Shown in pieces: positions 33,863 to 43,633 of a stretch of 64,000 nucleotides of DNA; the first letter of the stretch is position 1, and the number at the start of each line of letters is the position of its first letter. The position numbers and the translations under genes are program-made. Source of the DNA: Gammaproteobacteria bacterium (GTDB lineage Bacteria; Pseudomonadota; Gammaproteobacteria; SZUA-140); NCBI GenBank assembly GCA_021648525.1, contig JAKISP010000013.1, positions 1 to 64,000 on the forward strand, written 5' to 3'. Under the pieces are notes generated by a model that saw only the letters and a program-made list of their open reading frames with translations, ran no database searches and was not told the DNA's origin.

Positions 33863-35680
33863 TCAGAATGAGCGGCGATTACGGTCGATCTTTGCTTTTA
33901 AATTGATCCCCATACTCGGCTTTTCAACCTCATCAAATGAAAACTGGTTATAAGAAGCACTATTATTAACCAACTCCTTCAATTTAAAATATTTCAACTC
34001 GCTTATCGTCACAACACTTAAAATGGTGTTCAGGCTAAAAATGGCGGCAGGCACTAACACACTAGCAGGGCTGCCCGCCTCCTCTGGAATCAGGATAGAG
34101 CGGTAATATTCACCCTCCTCACCAGCGCCCTTTATCGATCTCGCCGCAATAGTCTCTGCATGATCAGAAAGAATCTGAACACCGCAACGAATATCATGGT
34201 CTGGCAACATCACTAACCAGCGCACCACACCCGTCTGCCACTGTGGTGGTTGAACATCGTTCACCGAAATTGCCACTACCTTACCAACCGCAAGCGAGGC
34301 CTCTGATTGCCCACTGTCGCAGGTAATTGCCATGCCATCAGTACTAATATCAACCTGAATACAGTCGATCACCTGTAACGCTGTATTTTCCTGGCGCGCC
34401 TGCTCGATTGCTGAAGTTGAATAAACTTTCTCCCAGGCATCTTTACGACTATTTTCATCAAACTGAGAAATACGATGACCATCTAAATTAGCTTTTGCAC
34501 GCGCTTCAATCACATCCTTCTCCCACGGACTCGCCTCCTCAGGCACCAACGCGAGCACCCCTGAGGTATCACCACCATCATTCCACTCAGTATCAAACCG
34601 TAATTCATCGTGCTCTGGGTTAAAGTGCCTTTTATGACTCAAACCACGATGACAATCATGCAAACCGCTTATCAGTTTTATCGCTATATTAATAGGCTCA
34701 CGAACAGCGTCACGCTCGCTGCGCACTCCCCAGGTAAATCGCAAGCGAATATACATCGCTTGCTCTGCTCTGGCACCGAGCATATTTTTGCCTTCCATAC
34801 TCTGCTCTGTCAGCACATCAATCTGCCCATCAAGGTGTTCTAGCAAACGTTCAAGGTTAAACAGACGTCCATTAAGGAATTTAATCGGTTTTTCAGAAAA
34901 TACATGGCTAGCTGGCTCGTCAATACCAGGGTCGACAATCACACCTTCACGAAAAGAGTCATCGAGCTTTGATAAAGCGGTCAACCTGGACCAGGCCGCC
35001 AATTGTTTATAAACCCTTTCTGCTTCCCCCATCATAAGACGAGACATATCAGCAAGTGACAATAGCAAAACCTTTTTGTAGAGTTCATTAATCGAGGTTG
35101 ACTCCTCGCCACGCGCCGCATTACCACTAATGGTAATATCCAGTATCCCCATCTGCTCAGAGATCACAAAGAGTTTATGGAAATCGAGCCAGGTACCTTT
35201 ATCGGGTGATTGATAAACCAGAAATCGCTCGATCAACCCCAATGACATATAATGCATCGCCTTGACAATTGAAAAGAAAAGTACCTTTTTATTTTGTGTC
35301 AGCAGCTCTCTGTTATCAATCAGGTCACTCACAATTATCTTATGACCAATCGCACATTCCACAAACAATTCCTGCGCCTGCATCTTCAACACCAGCTGTT
35401 TTTCACTCAATGGTAACAACTGGCTTTCATAGTTTCGCGGTATAATCCGGTGGAGCTTTTCGACTCGCGCCGATAATAAACTCATCACCATAATACGCAC
35501 CGGCAGTTCAAGCTGGTGCCGATTAATGTCACGCAGCAAAACTACCATTTGCTGACAACTCGCGGCAAAATCCAATCTCGGTAGCGCCTTGATCCAGCCC
35601 TTGATGGCAGATTCACTCACCTCCATTAAATTTGGCGTATCATCAGATCTCAGCGGAATATTTAAAAACTTCTTTTTCAT
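33863..35680 (-). CDS. Large protein with a C-terminal PilZ-like region, unknown function
   Basis: A 605-residue protein, mostly alpha-helical in appearance, with no signal peptide. In the C-terminal third, QVDISTDGMAI...VVAISV and TGVVRWLVMLPDHDIRCGVQILSD resemble the beta-barrel of PilZ domains (D/N-x-S-x-x-G followed by a GVVRW strand), which often bind cyclic di-GMP. The RxxxR motif is not clear. Similar large proteins with an N-terminal helical part are widespread and uncharacterised in Gammaproteobacteria. A role as a c-di-GMP responsive regulator is only inferred. Confidence 0.55.
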   Translation of the reverse strand: MKKKFLNIPLRSDDTPNLMEVSESAIKGWIKALPRLDFAASCQQMVVLLRDINRHQLELPVRIMVMSLLSARVEKLHRIIPRNYESQLLPLSEKQLVLKMQAQELFVECAIGHKIIVSDLIDNRELLTQNKKVLFFSIVKAMHYMSLGLIERFLVYQSPDKGTWLDFHKLFVISEQMGILDITISGNAARGEESTSINELYKKVLLLSLADMSRLMMGEAERVYKQLAAWSRLTALSKLDDSFREGVIVDPGIDEPASHVFSEKPIKFLNGRLFNLERLLEHLDGQIDVLTEQSMEGKNMLGARAEQAMYIRLRFTWGVRSERDAVREPINIAIKLISGLHDCHRGLSHKRHFNPEHDELRFDTEWNDGGDTSGVLALVPEEASPWEKDVIEARAKANLDGHRISQFDENSRKDAWEKVYSTSAIEQARQENTALQVIDCIQVDISTDGMAITCDSGQSEASLAVGKVVAISVNDVQPPQWQTGVVRWLVMLPDHDIRCGVQILSDHAETIAARSIKGAGEEGEYYRSILIPEEAGSPASVLVPAAIFSLNTILSVVTISELKYFKLKELVNNSASYNQFSFDEVEKPSMGINLKAKIDRNRRSF

Positions 35681-35951
35681 ATGCTCTCACGCACTAAAAC
35701 TTCATATAGAACCTATAAAACACTTACCTTCTTCAAAACTTAGCGGCACTACAATCCATCATCTTAAGGGAGGGTGAAGCTGATTCAGAGTCAACCTGAC
35801 GCCCCCAGATAAAAGCAGTGAATTATCCACATTTTAATTAAAAAGGCTTAATAGTGATGAAATACACCTTTTTACAGTCACCCTGGAAGCGCCATCCCAG
35901 GTGCTAACCATGAGCACTACGAGGTGCCTGCCACTGCCCCTTATGATCAGG

Positions 35952-35957
35952 TATAAT
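35952..35957 (+). promoter_or_regulatory. purE-purK promoter -10 element
   Basis: A perfect TATAAT at 35952-35957 (context GGTATAATG) lies 40 bp before the purE start at 35998; the -35 region near 35930 is weak. It shows that the more upstream ATG at 35956 cannot be the true start of purE. Confidence 0.55.
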
Positions 35958-35997
35958 GTCGTCCATTCAATCAGATACGTGCTTAAGTGAGGCATTC

Positions 35998-36498
35998 ATG
36001 CAGGAAAATCAGGTCCAGGTAGCGATCGTTATGGGCAGCAACAGTGACTGGCCAGTGATGCGCCAGGCCGCCGAGTCACTCGCTGATTTTGGCGTTACCT
36101 ATGAAGCACAGGTGATCTCAGCCCACCGCACCCCGGAATTGATGTTTGAGTTTGCCGGTGAGGCACAGACACGCGGCATCAAGGTGATTATCGCCGGTGC
36201 TGGCGGCGCAGCTCACCTGCCCGGCATGATTGCCGCCAGAACCACACTGCCGGTACTGGGCGTGCCTGTGCCCTCACGCTACCTCAAAGGGCAGGATTCA
36301 TTGCTCTCAATCGTACAGATGCCCAGGGGCGTGCCAGTTGCGACCTTCGCCATTGGTGAAGCGGGTGCCGCCAATGCCGGGCTGTTTGCGATCTCAATGC
36401 TCGCCAACGAAGATGCTGCGCTGGCGCAAAAACTGGCCGATTTCCGTGAGAGCCAAAAAGAGCGCGTCTTCGCGATGGCACTCGACGACAAACCATGA
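35998..36498 (+). CDS. purE: N5-carboxyaminoimidazole ribonucleotide mutase
   Basis: Start at 35998 ([18 protein letters not shown]), preceded by AAGTGAGG, giving 166 residues. [17 protein letters not shown] with the catalytic His and [12 protein letters not shown] are typical class I PurE motifs. It converts N5-CAIR to CAIR in purine synthesis. It overlaps purK by 4 bp (ATGA) in the classical purEK operon. Confidence 0.96.
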   Translation: MQENQVQVAIVMGSNSDWPVMRQAAESLADFGVTYEAQVISAHRTPELMFEFAGEAQTRGIKVIIAGAGGAAHLPGMIAARTTLPVLGVPVPSRYLKGQDSLLSIVQMPRGVPVATFAIGEAGAANAGLFAISMLANEDAALAQKLADFRESQKERVFAMALDDKP

Positions 36499-37643
36499 CC
36501 CCTCCCCTCATCGCCCCACCGGCGACACTCGCACTACTGGGCGGCGGCCAACTCGGCCGTTTTTTCGTACATGCAGCCCATGAACTAGGCTACAAGGTGA
36601 TTGTGCTCGATCCCGATAGCGATGCACCCGCGGGCAAGATCGCTGATGGTCATATCGTCGCCAGTTACGATGACCAAACAGCACTGACACAACTCAGCCA
36701 ACGATGCGCAGCCGCCACCACGGAATTTGAAAACGTGCCCTCTGCGGTGCTCGAACAGCTTGCGCAGACCATGCCAGTCTCACCATCCGCCGATGCCGTT
36801 TCTATTGCCCAGGATCGCATCCGTGAAAAGACCTTTCTGCGTGATAACGGCTTTAACACCGCACGATTTATCCCGGTCGAAAATGAAAGTGAGCTGGATG
36901 GTGCGAGTAATGAACTCTTTCCTGCAATCCTCAAAACCGCCCGTTTTGGTTATGATGGCAAAGGCCAGGCACGGGTCTCATCGATCGAGGAAGCCAAAAT
37001 CGCCTATCGTAATTTTAATATCCCCTGCGTACTCGAACGCATGTTGTCGCTCGACCTCGAAGTCTCCGTGGTACTGGCACGTGGCGCAGATGGCCAGTGC
37101 TTCTGTTTTCCACTGGCCGAGAATGATCACAGCGACGGCATCCTCGATGTGACTATCGTGCCCGCTCGCACCACCCCAGCACTGCAGCAGCAGGCTGAAC
37201 AGATGGCCAGTGACCTCGCTTCCCTGCTCGATTACATCGGCGTGCTCACTGTGGAGTTCTTTATCAGCGAGGGCCAGCTGTTGATCAACGAGATCGCACC
37301 ACGCCCGCATAACAGTGGGCACTACACGCTCGATGGCTGCATCACCAGCCAGTACGAACAACAACTACGCGCGCTGTGCGGCTTGCCACTCGGTGCTGCA
37401 ACACTGCATAGCCACTCGGTAATGGTTAACCTGCTGGGTGATCTGTGGTTTCAACAGGGTGATGACAGTTGTGAGCCGAACTGGCTGCTACTGAATCAAG
37501 TCCCCTCTCTAAAGCTACACCTGTATAGCAAGACATCGGCACGCCCGGGACGTAAGATGGGTCACTTTACCGTGATCAATCAAGATGCTGAAACAGCGGT
37601 TGCGACTGCCATGGCTGCGCGTAAGGCGATCGGTATCCAGTAG
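36495..37643 (+). CDS. purK: N5-carboxyaminoimidazole ribonucleotide synthase
   Basis: A 382-residue ATP-grasp enzyme starting [29 protein letters not shown] is the nucleotide-fold start, [14 protein letters not shown] the ATP-grasp loop and [17 protein letters not shown] the metal-binding region. It carboxylates AIR with bicarbonate and ATP, feeding PurE, whose gene overlaps it. Confidence 0.96.
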   Translation: MTPPLIAPPATLALLGGGQLGRFFVHAAHELGYKVIVLDPDSDAPAGKIADGHIVASYDDQTALTQLSQRCAAATTEFENVPSAVLEQLAQTMPVSPSADAVSIAQDRIREKTFLRDNGFNTARFIPVENESELDGASNELFPAILKTARFGYDGKGQARVSSIEEAKIAYRNFNIPCVLERMLSLDLEVSVVLARGADGQCFCFPLAENDHSDGILDVTIVPARTTPALQQQAEQMASDLASLLDYIGVLTVEFFISEGQLLINEIAPRPHNSGHYTLDGCITSQYEQQLRALCGLPLGAATLHSHSVMVNLLGDLWFQQGDDSCEPNWLLLNQVPSLKLHLYSKTSARPGRKMGHFTVINQDAETAVATAMAARKAIGIQ

Positions 37644-37820
37644 CGTGAACACGTACCGATCCAGAGCAAACGAGGCTAAAAGCTAAAACAGCAGCGGCAG
37701 CAGCGCCGTGAACATCTACCTTCCCTGTTTCTGTTCCACTTCGCACTGATTTACATTACATAAGCGATCAATATAGTATGTGACCAATACTATTGGTAAT
37801 GATCAGAAAAGGACCATAAC

Positions 37821-39095
37821 ATGCATGGATTATGTACGGGATCGAGTGGCTGGAAAAAGCTGACCAATCGACTTTTTAGTGCAGCCCTTATCACAATACT
37901 GGCTGGCAGTATTTCAGTTTCCCATGCAGCAGACCCACACCAGGTGATTGACCATAAGGGTACTGCTAACAATAGCTGCATCGTAGCCAACCAGTGGTAC
38001 AACCCCGATGACATGGGGATTATCAATCGCAATAATTTCCTCAGAGAAGCCTCCCAGGGGCGTGTTGTGTTGCTCGGTGAACACCATGCACAGGGAGACC
38101 ATCAACGCTGGGAGCTACACACACTGGTAGCACTGCATACACTCAATCCTGATATGGCGATTGGTTTTGAGATGTTTCCACGCAAGGCACAACCGGTGCT
38201 GGATAAATGGATTGCCGGTGAACTAACCGAGGCGGAATTCCTTGAGCAGTCCAACTGGCAACAATACTGGAACTTTGATGCCAGATATTACATGCCGTTA
38301 TTTCACTTAGCACGCATGAACCAGATCCCGATTCACGCCCTTAACGTCAGTAAGGATCTGCTGAAAAAGGTGCGAACAGAGGGCTGGCAAAACATCAAAA
38401 AGGAAGATCGCGAAGGGGTTACCGACCCGGCACCGCCGGGTGAAGGCTATAAAAACCTGCTGATCGCAATTTATCAACAACACGGTGCACATATGCCAGG
38501 CGCAAAAAAAGGAGAACAGGATACCGCTGCGGATCTCGAAAGCCCCGGCTTCAAACGTTTTCTGCAGGGACAAACCTTATGGGATGCTGCGATGGCCCAG
38601 ATTATCTTTCACGAAACTGTAAAAAATCCGTCACGACTCTTTGTCGGCGTGATGGGTAGTGGCCATGTCATTAACGATTACGGCGTTCCTGACCAGCTCA
38701 AATCACTGGGGCAGAAAGAGGTCACTACCATGATCGCATGGCATGATGACTTCGGCTGCGAAGGAATCGACGGCCAGTTCGCCGACGCCGTCATCGGCAT
38801 GAAGATGCAGGCAGATGCCGCACAACCAAAACCAAAACTCGGCGTCTACCTTGAAGAAGACGAAGAAAAAGTGAGTATCGCCAGACTGGTCGAAGGTAGT
38901 GTCGCCGAAGCGATCGGCCTGCAAAAAGGCGATATCTTTGTCAAAGCTGCCGGTAAAAAAATCACCCGCATGATTCAGGTGATCTCTATCGTGCAGCGTA
39001 CTAGCCACGGTACATGGTTACCACTCTTGATGAAACGTGGTGATAAAGAGATTGAAATTGTGGCCAGGTTTGCACCTCTGGAAGAGGATGAGTAA
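37821..39095 (+). CDS. ChaN-family haem-binding-like protein with C-terminal PDZ domain
   Basis: A 424-residue exported protein: signal peptide of about 37 residues ending SVSHA, then a ChaN/DUF399 (Cofac_haem_bdg) domain with VLLGEHHAQGDHQRWEL and GFEMFPRKAQPVLD, and a C-terminal PDZ-like domain (KLGVYLEEDEEKVSIARLV, GLQKGDIFVKAAGKKITRM). ChaN of Campylobacter binds haem at the cell surface; the PDZ addition suggests peptide or protein binding. No lipobox is seen. An inverted repeat ATAGTAT/ATACTAT (37773-37793) lies just upstream and may be an operator. Confidence 0.8.
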   Translation: MHGLCTGSSGWKKLTNRLFSAALITILAGSISVSHAADPHQVIDHKGTANNSCIVANQWYNPDDMGIINRNNFLREASQGRVVLLGEHHAQGDHQRWELHTLVALHTLNPDMAIGFEMFPRKAQPVLDKWIAGELTEAEFLEQSNWQQYWNFDARYYMPLFHLARMNQIPIHALNVSKDLLKKVRTEGWQNIKKEDREGVTDPAPPGEGYKNLLIAIYQQHGAHMPGAKKGEQDTAADLESPGFKRFLQGQTLWDAAMAQIIFHETVKNPSRLFVGVMGSGHVINDYGVPDQLKSLGQKEVTTMIAWHDDFGCEGIDGQFADAVIGMKMQADAAQPKPKLGVYLEEDEEKVSIARLVEGSVAEAIGLQKGDIFVKAAGKKITRMIQVISIVQRTSHGTWLPLLMKRGDKEIEIVARFAPLEEDE

Positions 39096-39115
39096 ATCAC
39101 TCTCACTCTATTAAT

Positions 39116-39150
39116 GCAGGGCGTAATGCGCGTTACTTATCGCGCCCTGC
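39116..39150 (+). terminator. Hairpin after the ChaN-PDZ gene, possible terminator
   Basis: GCAGGGCG (39116-39123) pairs perfectly with CGCCCTGC (39143-39150), with a smaller inner palindrome. No T-run follows, so it may be an mRNA-stabilising hairpin or a Rho-linked terminator instead. Confidence 0.4.
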
Positions 39151-39388
39151 AAACGACGATCAGGCACACCAGAGTCATAAACGGAGAAATGCTCATACCA
39201 TTGCAATAAGTCACGCTACCGCAGTAAAAATTTAGATAAAACAAGCCCAACCTATCTGGTTTTTAAGTTTCATTTCAGTTTCATCTCTTACCATTCATCT
39301 CGTAGACAGTAGCGAGGACTTTTCCTTCCAGGTTCTCGCATCATGATAGAGACTAAGTATTGCCATTGCGCAATCAAGGAGAGAGACC

Positions 39389-40762
39389 ATGAAAATGAAA
39401 TTATTGTTAGTAATCCCGCTCATTGCGTCACTCGCTGCCTGTGGCGGCAGCGGTGATGGCACCACTTCTTCAAACGGTAGTAGTACGGGTACGGTCTCGG
39501 TGATAATCACCGATAATCTCACCCTGACCTATTCAGAGGTATGGGTAAGCCTACAGGCGATTACGGCAACCGATGCCAATGGCCAGGTGGTTGACCTTTA
39601 CCGCAATACGGCTGGACAGACTCACAACCTCTCGCAGCTGGTTAACATCGGTGCGCTAGTTGATGCACAGACAATCGCGGCAGGCACATACACTACCTTT
39701 GAGATTCTGATGGACAATCAGATTCAGCTAGTCGACCCAACGGGTGTGACGACAAACGCAACATTTGATCAAACAGGTAACCCATCCTTCACCCTAAGTG
39801 TAGCGGGCCAGCTCGTGGTCGATGAGAATCAGATGTCATCACTACTGCTAGACTTTGACCTGCAGCAATTCACTTATGATATGGCTACCAATACAGTCAA
39901 CCCAGTGGTCATCCAACAGGATCCCGCCACACTGAACCAGACGGTTGCCACCGTGAATGGACAGGTGCAAGCAGTGAACAGCTCAACACAGTTTGTGGTT
40001 ACACCCGCTACTGGTGGCGCTAACATCACGGTTGACCTACATGCCACCGCGACAGTCACCGATACCGCCAGCGCAACAGTTGCCGCAGACACCACCCTGC
40101 TCGCGGCAGGAATGCAGGTAACCGTGGATGGAATCTACGATCCAGCCAATCTTAGCATCACAGCCTCTGCGGTTGGGATTGTGACTGGCGCAAGTGTCAC
40201 TATTAATAGTGAAGTGGAAGGGATCGTTACCGCATTTGATGGCTCAACACTGACCATTGATGTGAAAGAAGCAAGCTTTCTGCCAGGCAGCAACACCCTG
40301 ACGATTGCCAACAGTAGTAATGCCTTATTCAGTCATGGCTCCCTTGCTCTGCTCACGATTGGCCAGGAGGTTGAAATCAAGGGTAACTGGGATAACACAA
40401 CTTTTACCGCAGCTACAATTGAGATCGAAGGAGCACCGAGTAATGCGACGGACAGTAACTACCTGGATGACTATGTAGAATTCGAAGGCACCATCAGCGC
40501 GATTGATGGCGATCTACTAACCTTAACAGTACAGGAGTTCGAACATGTGAGTGGTATCACCATCGGTGATTCGGTCATGATTGATCGCACTAACAGCTGG
40601 TATAAAGATGGCGATGCCAGCTGCCTGAGTAACGGCGCAGTGATCGAAGCCAAAGGCAGCATGAGCGATGCCACCACCATGATCGCCATGGTGATCGACC
40701 TCGAAGATAGCTGCAACGGTTCAAACGATGACGATGACGATGATTCAGATGATGATGACTAA
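39389..40762 (+). CDS. Lipoprotein with DUF4382/DUF5666-like repeats and poly-Asp tail
   Basis: A 457-residue protein with lipobox LIASLAAC (Cys18) and a Gly/Ser/Thr-rich linker. Next come a DUF4382-like beta-domain (GTVSVIITDNLTLTYSEVWV...) and repeated OB-like units of the DUF5666 type (VNGQVQAV..., VEGIVTAFDGSTLTIDV..., FEGTISAIDGDLLTLTV...). The C-terminus is an aspartate run (DDDDDDSDDDD) after SCNGSN. Outer-membrane or periplasmic; function unknown. The acidic tail could bind calcium. Confidence 0.7.
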   Translation: MKMKLLLVIPLIASLAACGGSGDGTTSSNGSSTGTVSVIITDNLTLTYSEVWVSLQAITATDANGQVVDLYRNTAGQTHNLSQLVNIGALVDAQTIAAGTYTTFEILMDNQIQLVDPTGVTTNATFDQTGNPSFTLSVAGQLVVDENQMSSLLLDFDLQQFTYDMATNTVNPVVIQQDPATLNQTVATVNGQVQAVNSSTQFVVTPATGGANITVDLHATATVTDTASATVAADTTLLAAGMQVTVDGIYDPANLSITASAVGIVTGASVTINSEVEGIVTAFDGSTLTIDVKEASFLPGSNTLTIANSSNALFSHGSLALLTIGQEVEIKGNWDNTTFTAATIEIEGAPSNATDSNYLDDYVEFEGTISAIDGDLLTLTVQEFEHVSGITIGDSVMIDRTNSWYKDGDASCLSNGAVIEAKGSMSDATTMIAMVIDLEDSCNGSNDDDDDDSDDDD

Positions 40763-40779
40763 CTAAAAAGTTCCCCCTC

Positions 40780-40817
40780 CTGGCGTCACACCTGTGGCGC
40801 CTTTTTTTATTTTTTAT
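40780..40817 (+). terminator. Rho-independent terminator of the lipoprotein gene
   Basis: GGCGTCAC and GTGGCGCC form an 8-bp stem (one wobble) around ACCT, followed by TTTTTTTATTTTTT. It lies 20 bp after the stop codon. Confidence 0.85.
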
Positions 40818-40937
40818 GACTCACCGGTAAGCGCACTGCTGATGCAGACAACACTGCCCACACTGAAATACCTGGATGCTCGGATCAATTCACCAGGTTG
40901 CTCATGCGGTAATTAAGCAATCGCCTCGAATGAGAAC

Positions 40938-41825
40938 CTACTTCTTTTTAGTTGGCTTCTTACGACGCGCAACCGGTGCATACCCTTTCTTCGGACTGGC
41001 GCGTTTTTTGCTTTTTGGCCTTTCATCTGGCTTTACCCGAGGCACCGTTTTTGTACGCGCATCACTACGACCCTGTTTCTTTTCAATCGCGGGCATGTCG
41101 ACGGTGCGTAACAGCTTATTAAGACTCGCCATATCCAGATCGACAAACTTACCGGCAGAAAGTCCACGAGGCAAAATAATGTCACCGAAACGCACACGGA
41201 TCAGACGACTGACGGTAACGCCCTGTGATTCCCATAGGCGGCGTACTTCACGCTTACGCCCCTCTTTGATAATGATGTGGTACCAGTGATTGGCACCCTG
41301 CCCACCAGCGTCACGAATGGAATCAAATGAGGCCATGCCATCGTCAAGCTCAACCCCTTCGCGCAACTGCTTAATCATCACGCGGTCCACTTCACCCAAT
41401 ACACGTACCGCATACTCCCTTTCCATACCGCTCGACGGATGCATCAGTTTATTGGCCAACTCACCACTGGTGGTCAGTAACAACATGCCACTGGTGTTGA
41501 TATCAAGACGCCCTACCGCAACCCAACGACCACCACGCAGTTTAGGCAGATTGTCATAAATCGTAGCGCGCCTTTCAGGGTCATTACGGGTACAGATTTC
41601 ACCTTCAGGTTTATGATAGAGGATCACTTTAAGTGGCAGCTCATGTTTAAACTTCAGGCGTAGCTGTTTACCGTCCAGCAGCACTTTATCATCTTCGGTA
41701 ATATGAGCACCAGGTGTCACGACTTTGCCATTAACGGTAATGCGGCCTTCTTGCACCCACGCCTCAACCTGACGGCGCGAACCGTGTCCGGCCTGCGCCA
41801 GTGCTTTTTGAATTCGTTCACTCAT
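40938..41825 (-). CDS. rluB: 23S rRNA pseudouridine synthase RluB
   Basis: A 295-residue RsuA-family enzyme: N-terminal S4 domain (ERIQKALAQAGHGSRRQVE), catalytic Asp in GRLDINTSGMLLLTTSGEL, and a basic Lys-rich C-terminal tail (KPDERPKSKKRASPKK). It modifies U2605-equivalent of 23S rRNA. It lies directly after scpB in the conserved scpA-scpB-rluB order. Confidence 0.93.
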   Translation of the reverse strand: MSERIQKALAQAGHGSRRQVEAWVQEGRITVNGKVVTPGAHITEDDKVLLDGKQLRLKFKHELPLKVILYHKPEGEICTRNDPERRATIYDNLPKLRGGRWVAVGRLDINTSGMLLLTTSGELANKLMHPSSGMEREYAVRVLGEVDRVMIKQLREGVELDDGMASFDSIRDAGGQGANHWYHIIIKEGRKREVRRLWESQGVTVSRLIRVRFGDIILPRGLSAGKFVDLDMASLNKLLRTVDMPAIEKKQGRSDARTKTVPRVKPDERPKSKKRASPKKGYAPVARRKKPTKKK

Positions 41826-41833
41826 AAATTATC

Positions 41834-42757
41834 TCAACCCGCCTTAGCAGCTGGTGGGTCATCATCATCCTTTGCTTCGCCATCAAGCGACGTTATTGCT
41901 GTTTCAGGCGCTGACACTTCTGCGCTAGGTTCAATGACTTCCGCTACTATCACATCAGATTCGCTATGCTCTTCCTCAACCACTGCGGTTTCACTAACAA
42001 CATCGCTCAGTTGATCTTGCGTAGATTCAACATCACCTTTTTCAGTGCCCGCTGCATCAACGGTCACGTCAACCTGTTCTTTATCGCTCTCCACCACGGT
42101 ACCCACACCGCCAGCAACCTCTTCACTATCTTCAGCAGGCTGTTCGTCATTCATTGCATCAGCATCATTGGCGGCTTCACCCTCAGCAGCAATGCCATCC
42201 ATCTTCAACTCCAGCTCACTTTGAATCGAATCAAGGCTACGAATTTCAGCCAGCGGCGGTAACTCACTTAGGCTCTTCAAGTTGAAATAATCAAGAAACT
42301 GGCGCGTAGTGCCATACAACGCTGGTTTACCCGGCACATCACGATGCCCCACAACACGCACCCATTCACGCTCCAGCAAGGTTTTGATGATCGATGAACT
42401 CACTGCCACACCACGCACATCTTCGATCTCAGCACGTGTGACTGGCTGGCGATAGACCACCAGAGAAAGCGTCTCCAATAGTGCACGCGAGTAACGCGAC
42501 GGGCGCTCAGTATCGAGGCGTGCAAGCCACTGTGACAGCTCCTGCTTTGCCTGATAGCGATAACCGCTCGCAACCTGCTTCAACTCAACGCCACGTGTTT
42601 CACACTCGGTTTGCAACTCTTCGAGTACTGCGTTGATCTCTTCGCGGCCGATTTTTTCGTCTTCGGTGAAGATGCGTAGCAGGTAGTCCATCGAGGCAGG
42701 GGTGTCTGCAACCATAATTGCAGCCTCAATGATATTTTTAAGCTGTGTGTGATTCAT
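41834..42757 (-). CDS. scpB: Segregation and condensation protein ScpB with long acidic tail
   Basis: Start chosen at 42757 (MNHTQLKNIIEAAIMVADTP), overlapping the scpA end; an upstream in-frame ATG at 42772 is less likely. Residues 1-180 hold the two winged-helix domains (RYSRALLETLSLVVYRQPVTRAEIE, RDVPGKPALYGTT). About 120 further residues are low-complexity, rich in Glu, Asp, Val and Ala. ScpB is a kleisin-associated subunit of the SMC-ScpAB condensin. The acidic tail is longer than in most homologues (about 180-200 residues in total). Confidence 0.92.
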   Translation of the reverse strand: MNHTQLKNIIEAAIMVADTPASMDYLLRIFTEDEKIGREEINAVLEELQTECETRGVELKQVASGYRYQAKQELSQWLARLDTERPSRYSRALLETLSLVVYRQPVTRAEIEDVRGVAVSSSIIKTLLEREWVRVVGHRDVPGKPALYGTTRQFLDYFNLKSLSELPPLAEIRSLDSIQSELELKMDGIAAEGEAANDADAMNDEQPAEDSEEVAGGVGTVVESDKEQVDVTVDAAGTEKGDVESTQDQLSDVVSETAVVEEEHSESDVIVAEVIEPSAEVSAPETAITSLDGEAKDDDDPPAAKAG

Positions 42758-43607
42758 CTGGCTCGTGAACATTTTGCGGTGCCTTTACGTAGATGGGGCC
42801 AAAGTTTTCGGTTTGTACCAACTCCAGCAGTGACTCTTTCACTAGCTCCAGGATTGCGAGCAAGGCAACGACAATGCCACGTCGCCCCTCTTCTGGTGAA
42901 AAGAGGTCAGCGAAATCGGTAAATTTTTCAGTACTAATCATATCGAGCACTTCGGTCATGCGTTCACGCACCGACAGCCGCTCCATCTTAATCTGGTGGT
43001 GGGTATACATATCCGCGCGCGCCATGATCTCCTGGAAGGCGAGCAGAATATCGGACAGCTCAACCTTCGCTTCCAGCCGAACCACATTGCTCTCAGGTGC
43101 CTTGATTGAAACCGGAAAGATATCACGATCGACACGCGGCATCCCCTCAATCTCTTCGGCGGACTGTTTGAAGCGTTCGTATTCCTGCAGACGACGAATC
43201 AACTCGGCACGCGGGTCATCTTCTTCTCCCACCTCAATCGGACGCGGCAGTAACATGCGGGATTTGATCTCCGCCAGCATTGCCGCCATCACCAGGTATT
43301 CCGCCGCCAGTTCAAGATGCAGATCCTTCATCAGCTCAACATATACCATATACTGACGCGTGATTTCGGCGATCGGGATATTGAGGATATCGAGGTTCTG
43401 GCGTTTGATCAGATAAAGCAACAGATCAAGCGGGCCTTCAAAAGCCTCCAGAAATACTTCCAGCGCATCCGGCGGAATATAGAGATCCTGTGGTGGCTCA
43501 CTGATGCTCTTGCCCTGCACAATAGCAAAGGGCATCTCCTGCTGAGTCGGCATCTGAACCACCACCTCTTCATCAGTATCGCCAGCCGAATTCAATTCAG
43601 AAACCAT
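42738..43607 (-). CDS. scpA: Segregation and condensation protein ScpA
   Basis: A 289-residue kleisin. An N-terminal extension of about 45 residues precedes the SMC-binding part EVFLEAFEGPLDLLLYLIKRQNLDILNIPIAEI; the C-terminal winged helix begins near GRRGIVVALLAILELVKE. It bridges SMC heads in chromosome condensation. The 3' end overlaps scpB. Confidence 0.93.
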   Translation of the reverse strand: MVSELNSAGDTDEEVVVQMPTQQEMPFAIVQGKSISEPPQDLYIPPDALEVFLEAFEGPLDLLLYLIKRQNLDILNIPIAEITRQYMVYVELMKDLHLELAAEYLVMAAMLAEIKSRMLLPRPIEVGEEDDPRAELIRRLQEYERFKQSAEEIEGMPRVDRDIFPVSIKAPESNVVRLEAKVELSDILLAFQEIMARADMYTHHQIKMERLSVRERMTEVLDMISTEKFTDFADLFSPEEGRRGIVVALLAILELVKESLLELVQTENFGPIYVKAPQNVHEPDESHTA

Positions 43608-43633
43608 ATTAGATAGCCCCCCTGACTTGTTGA

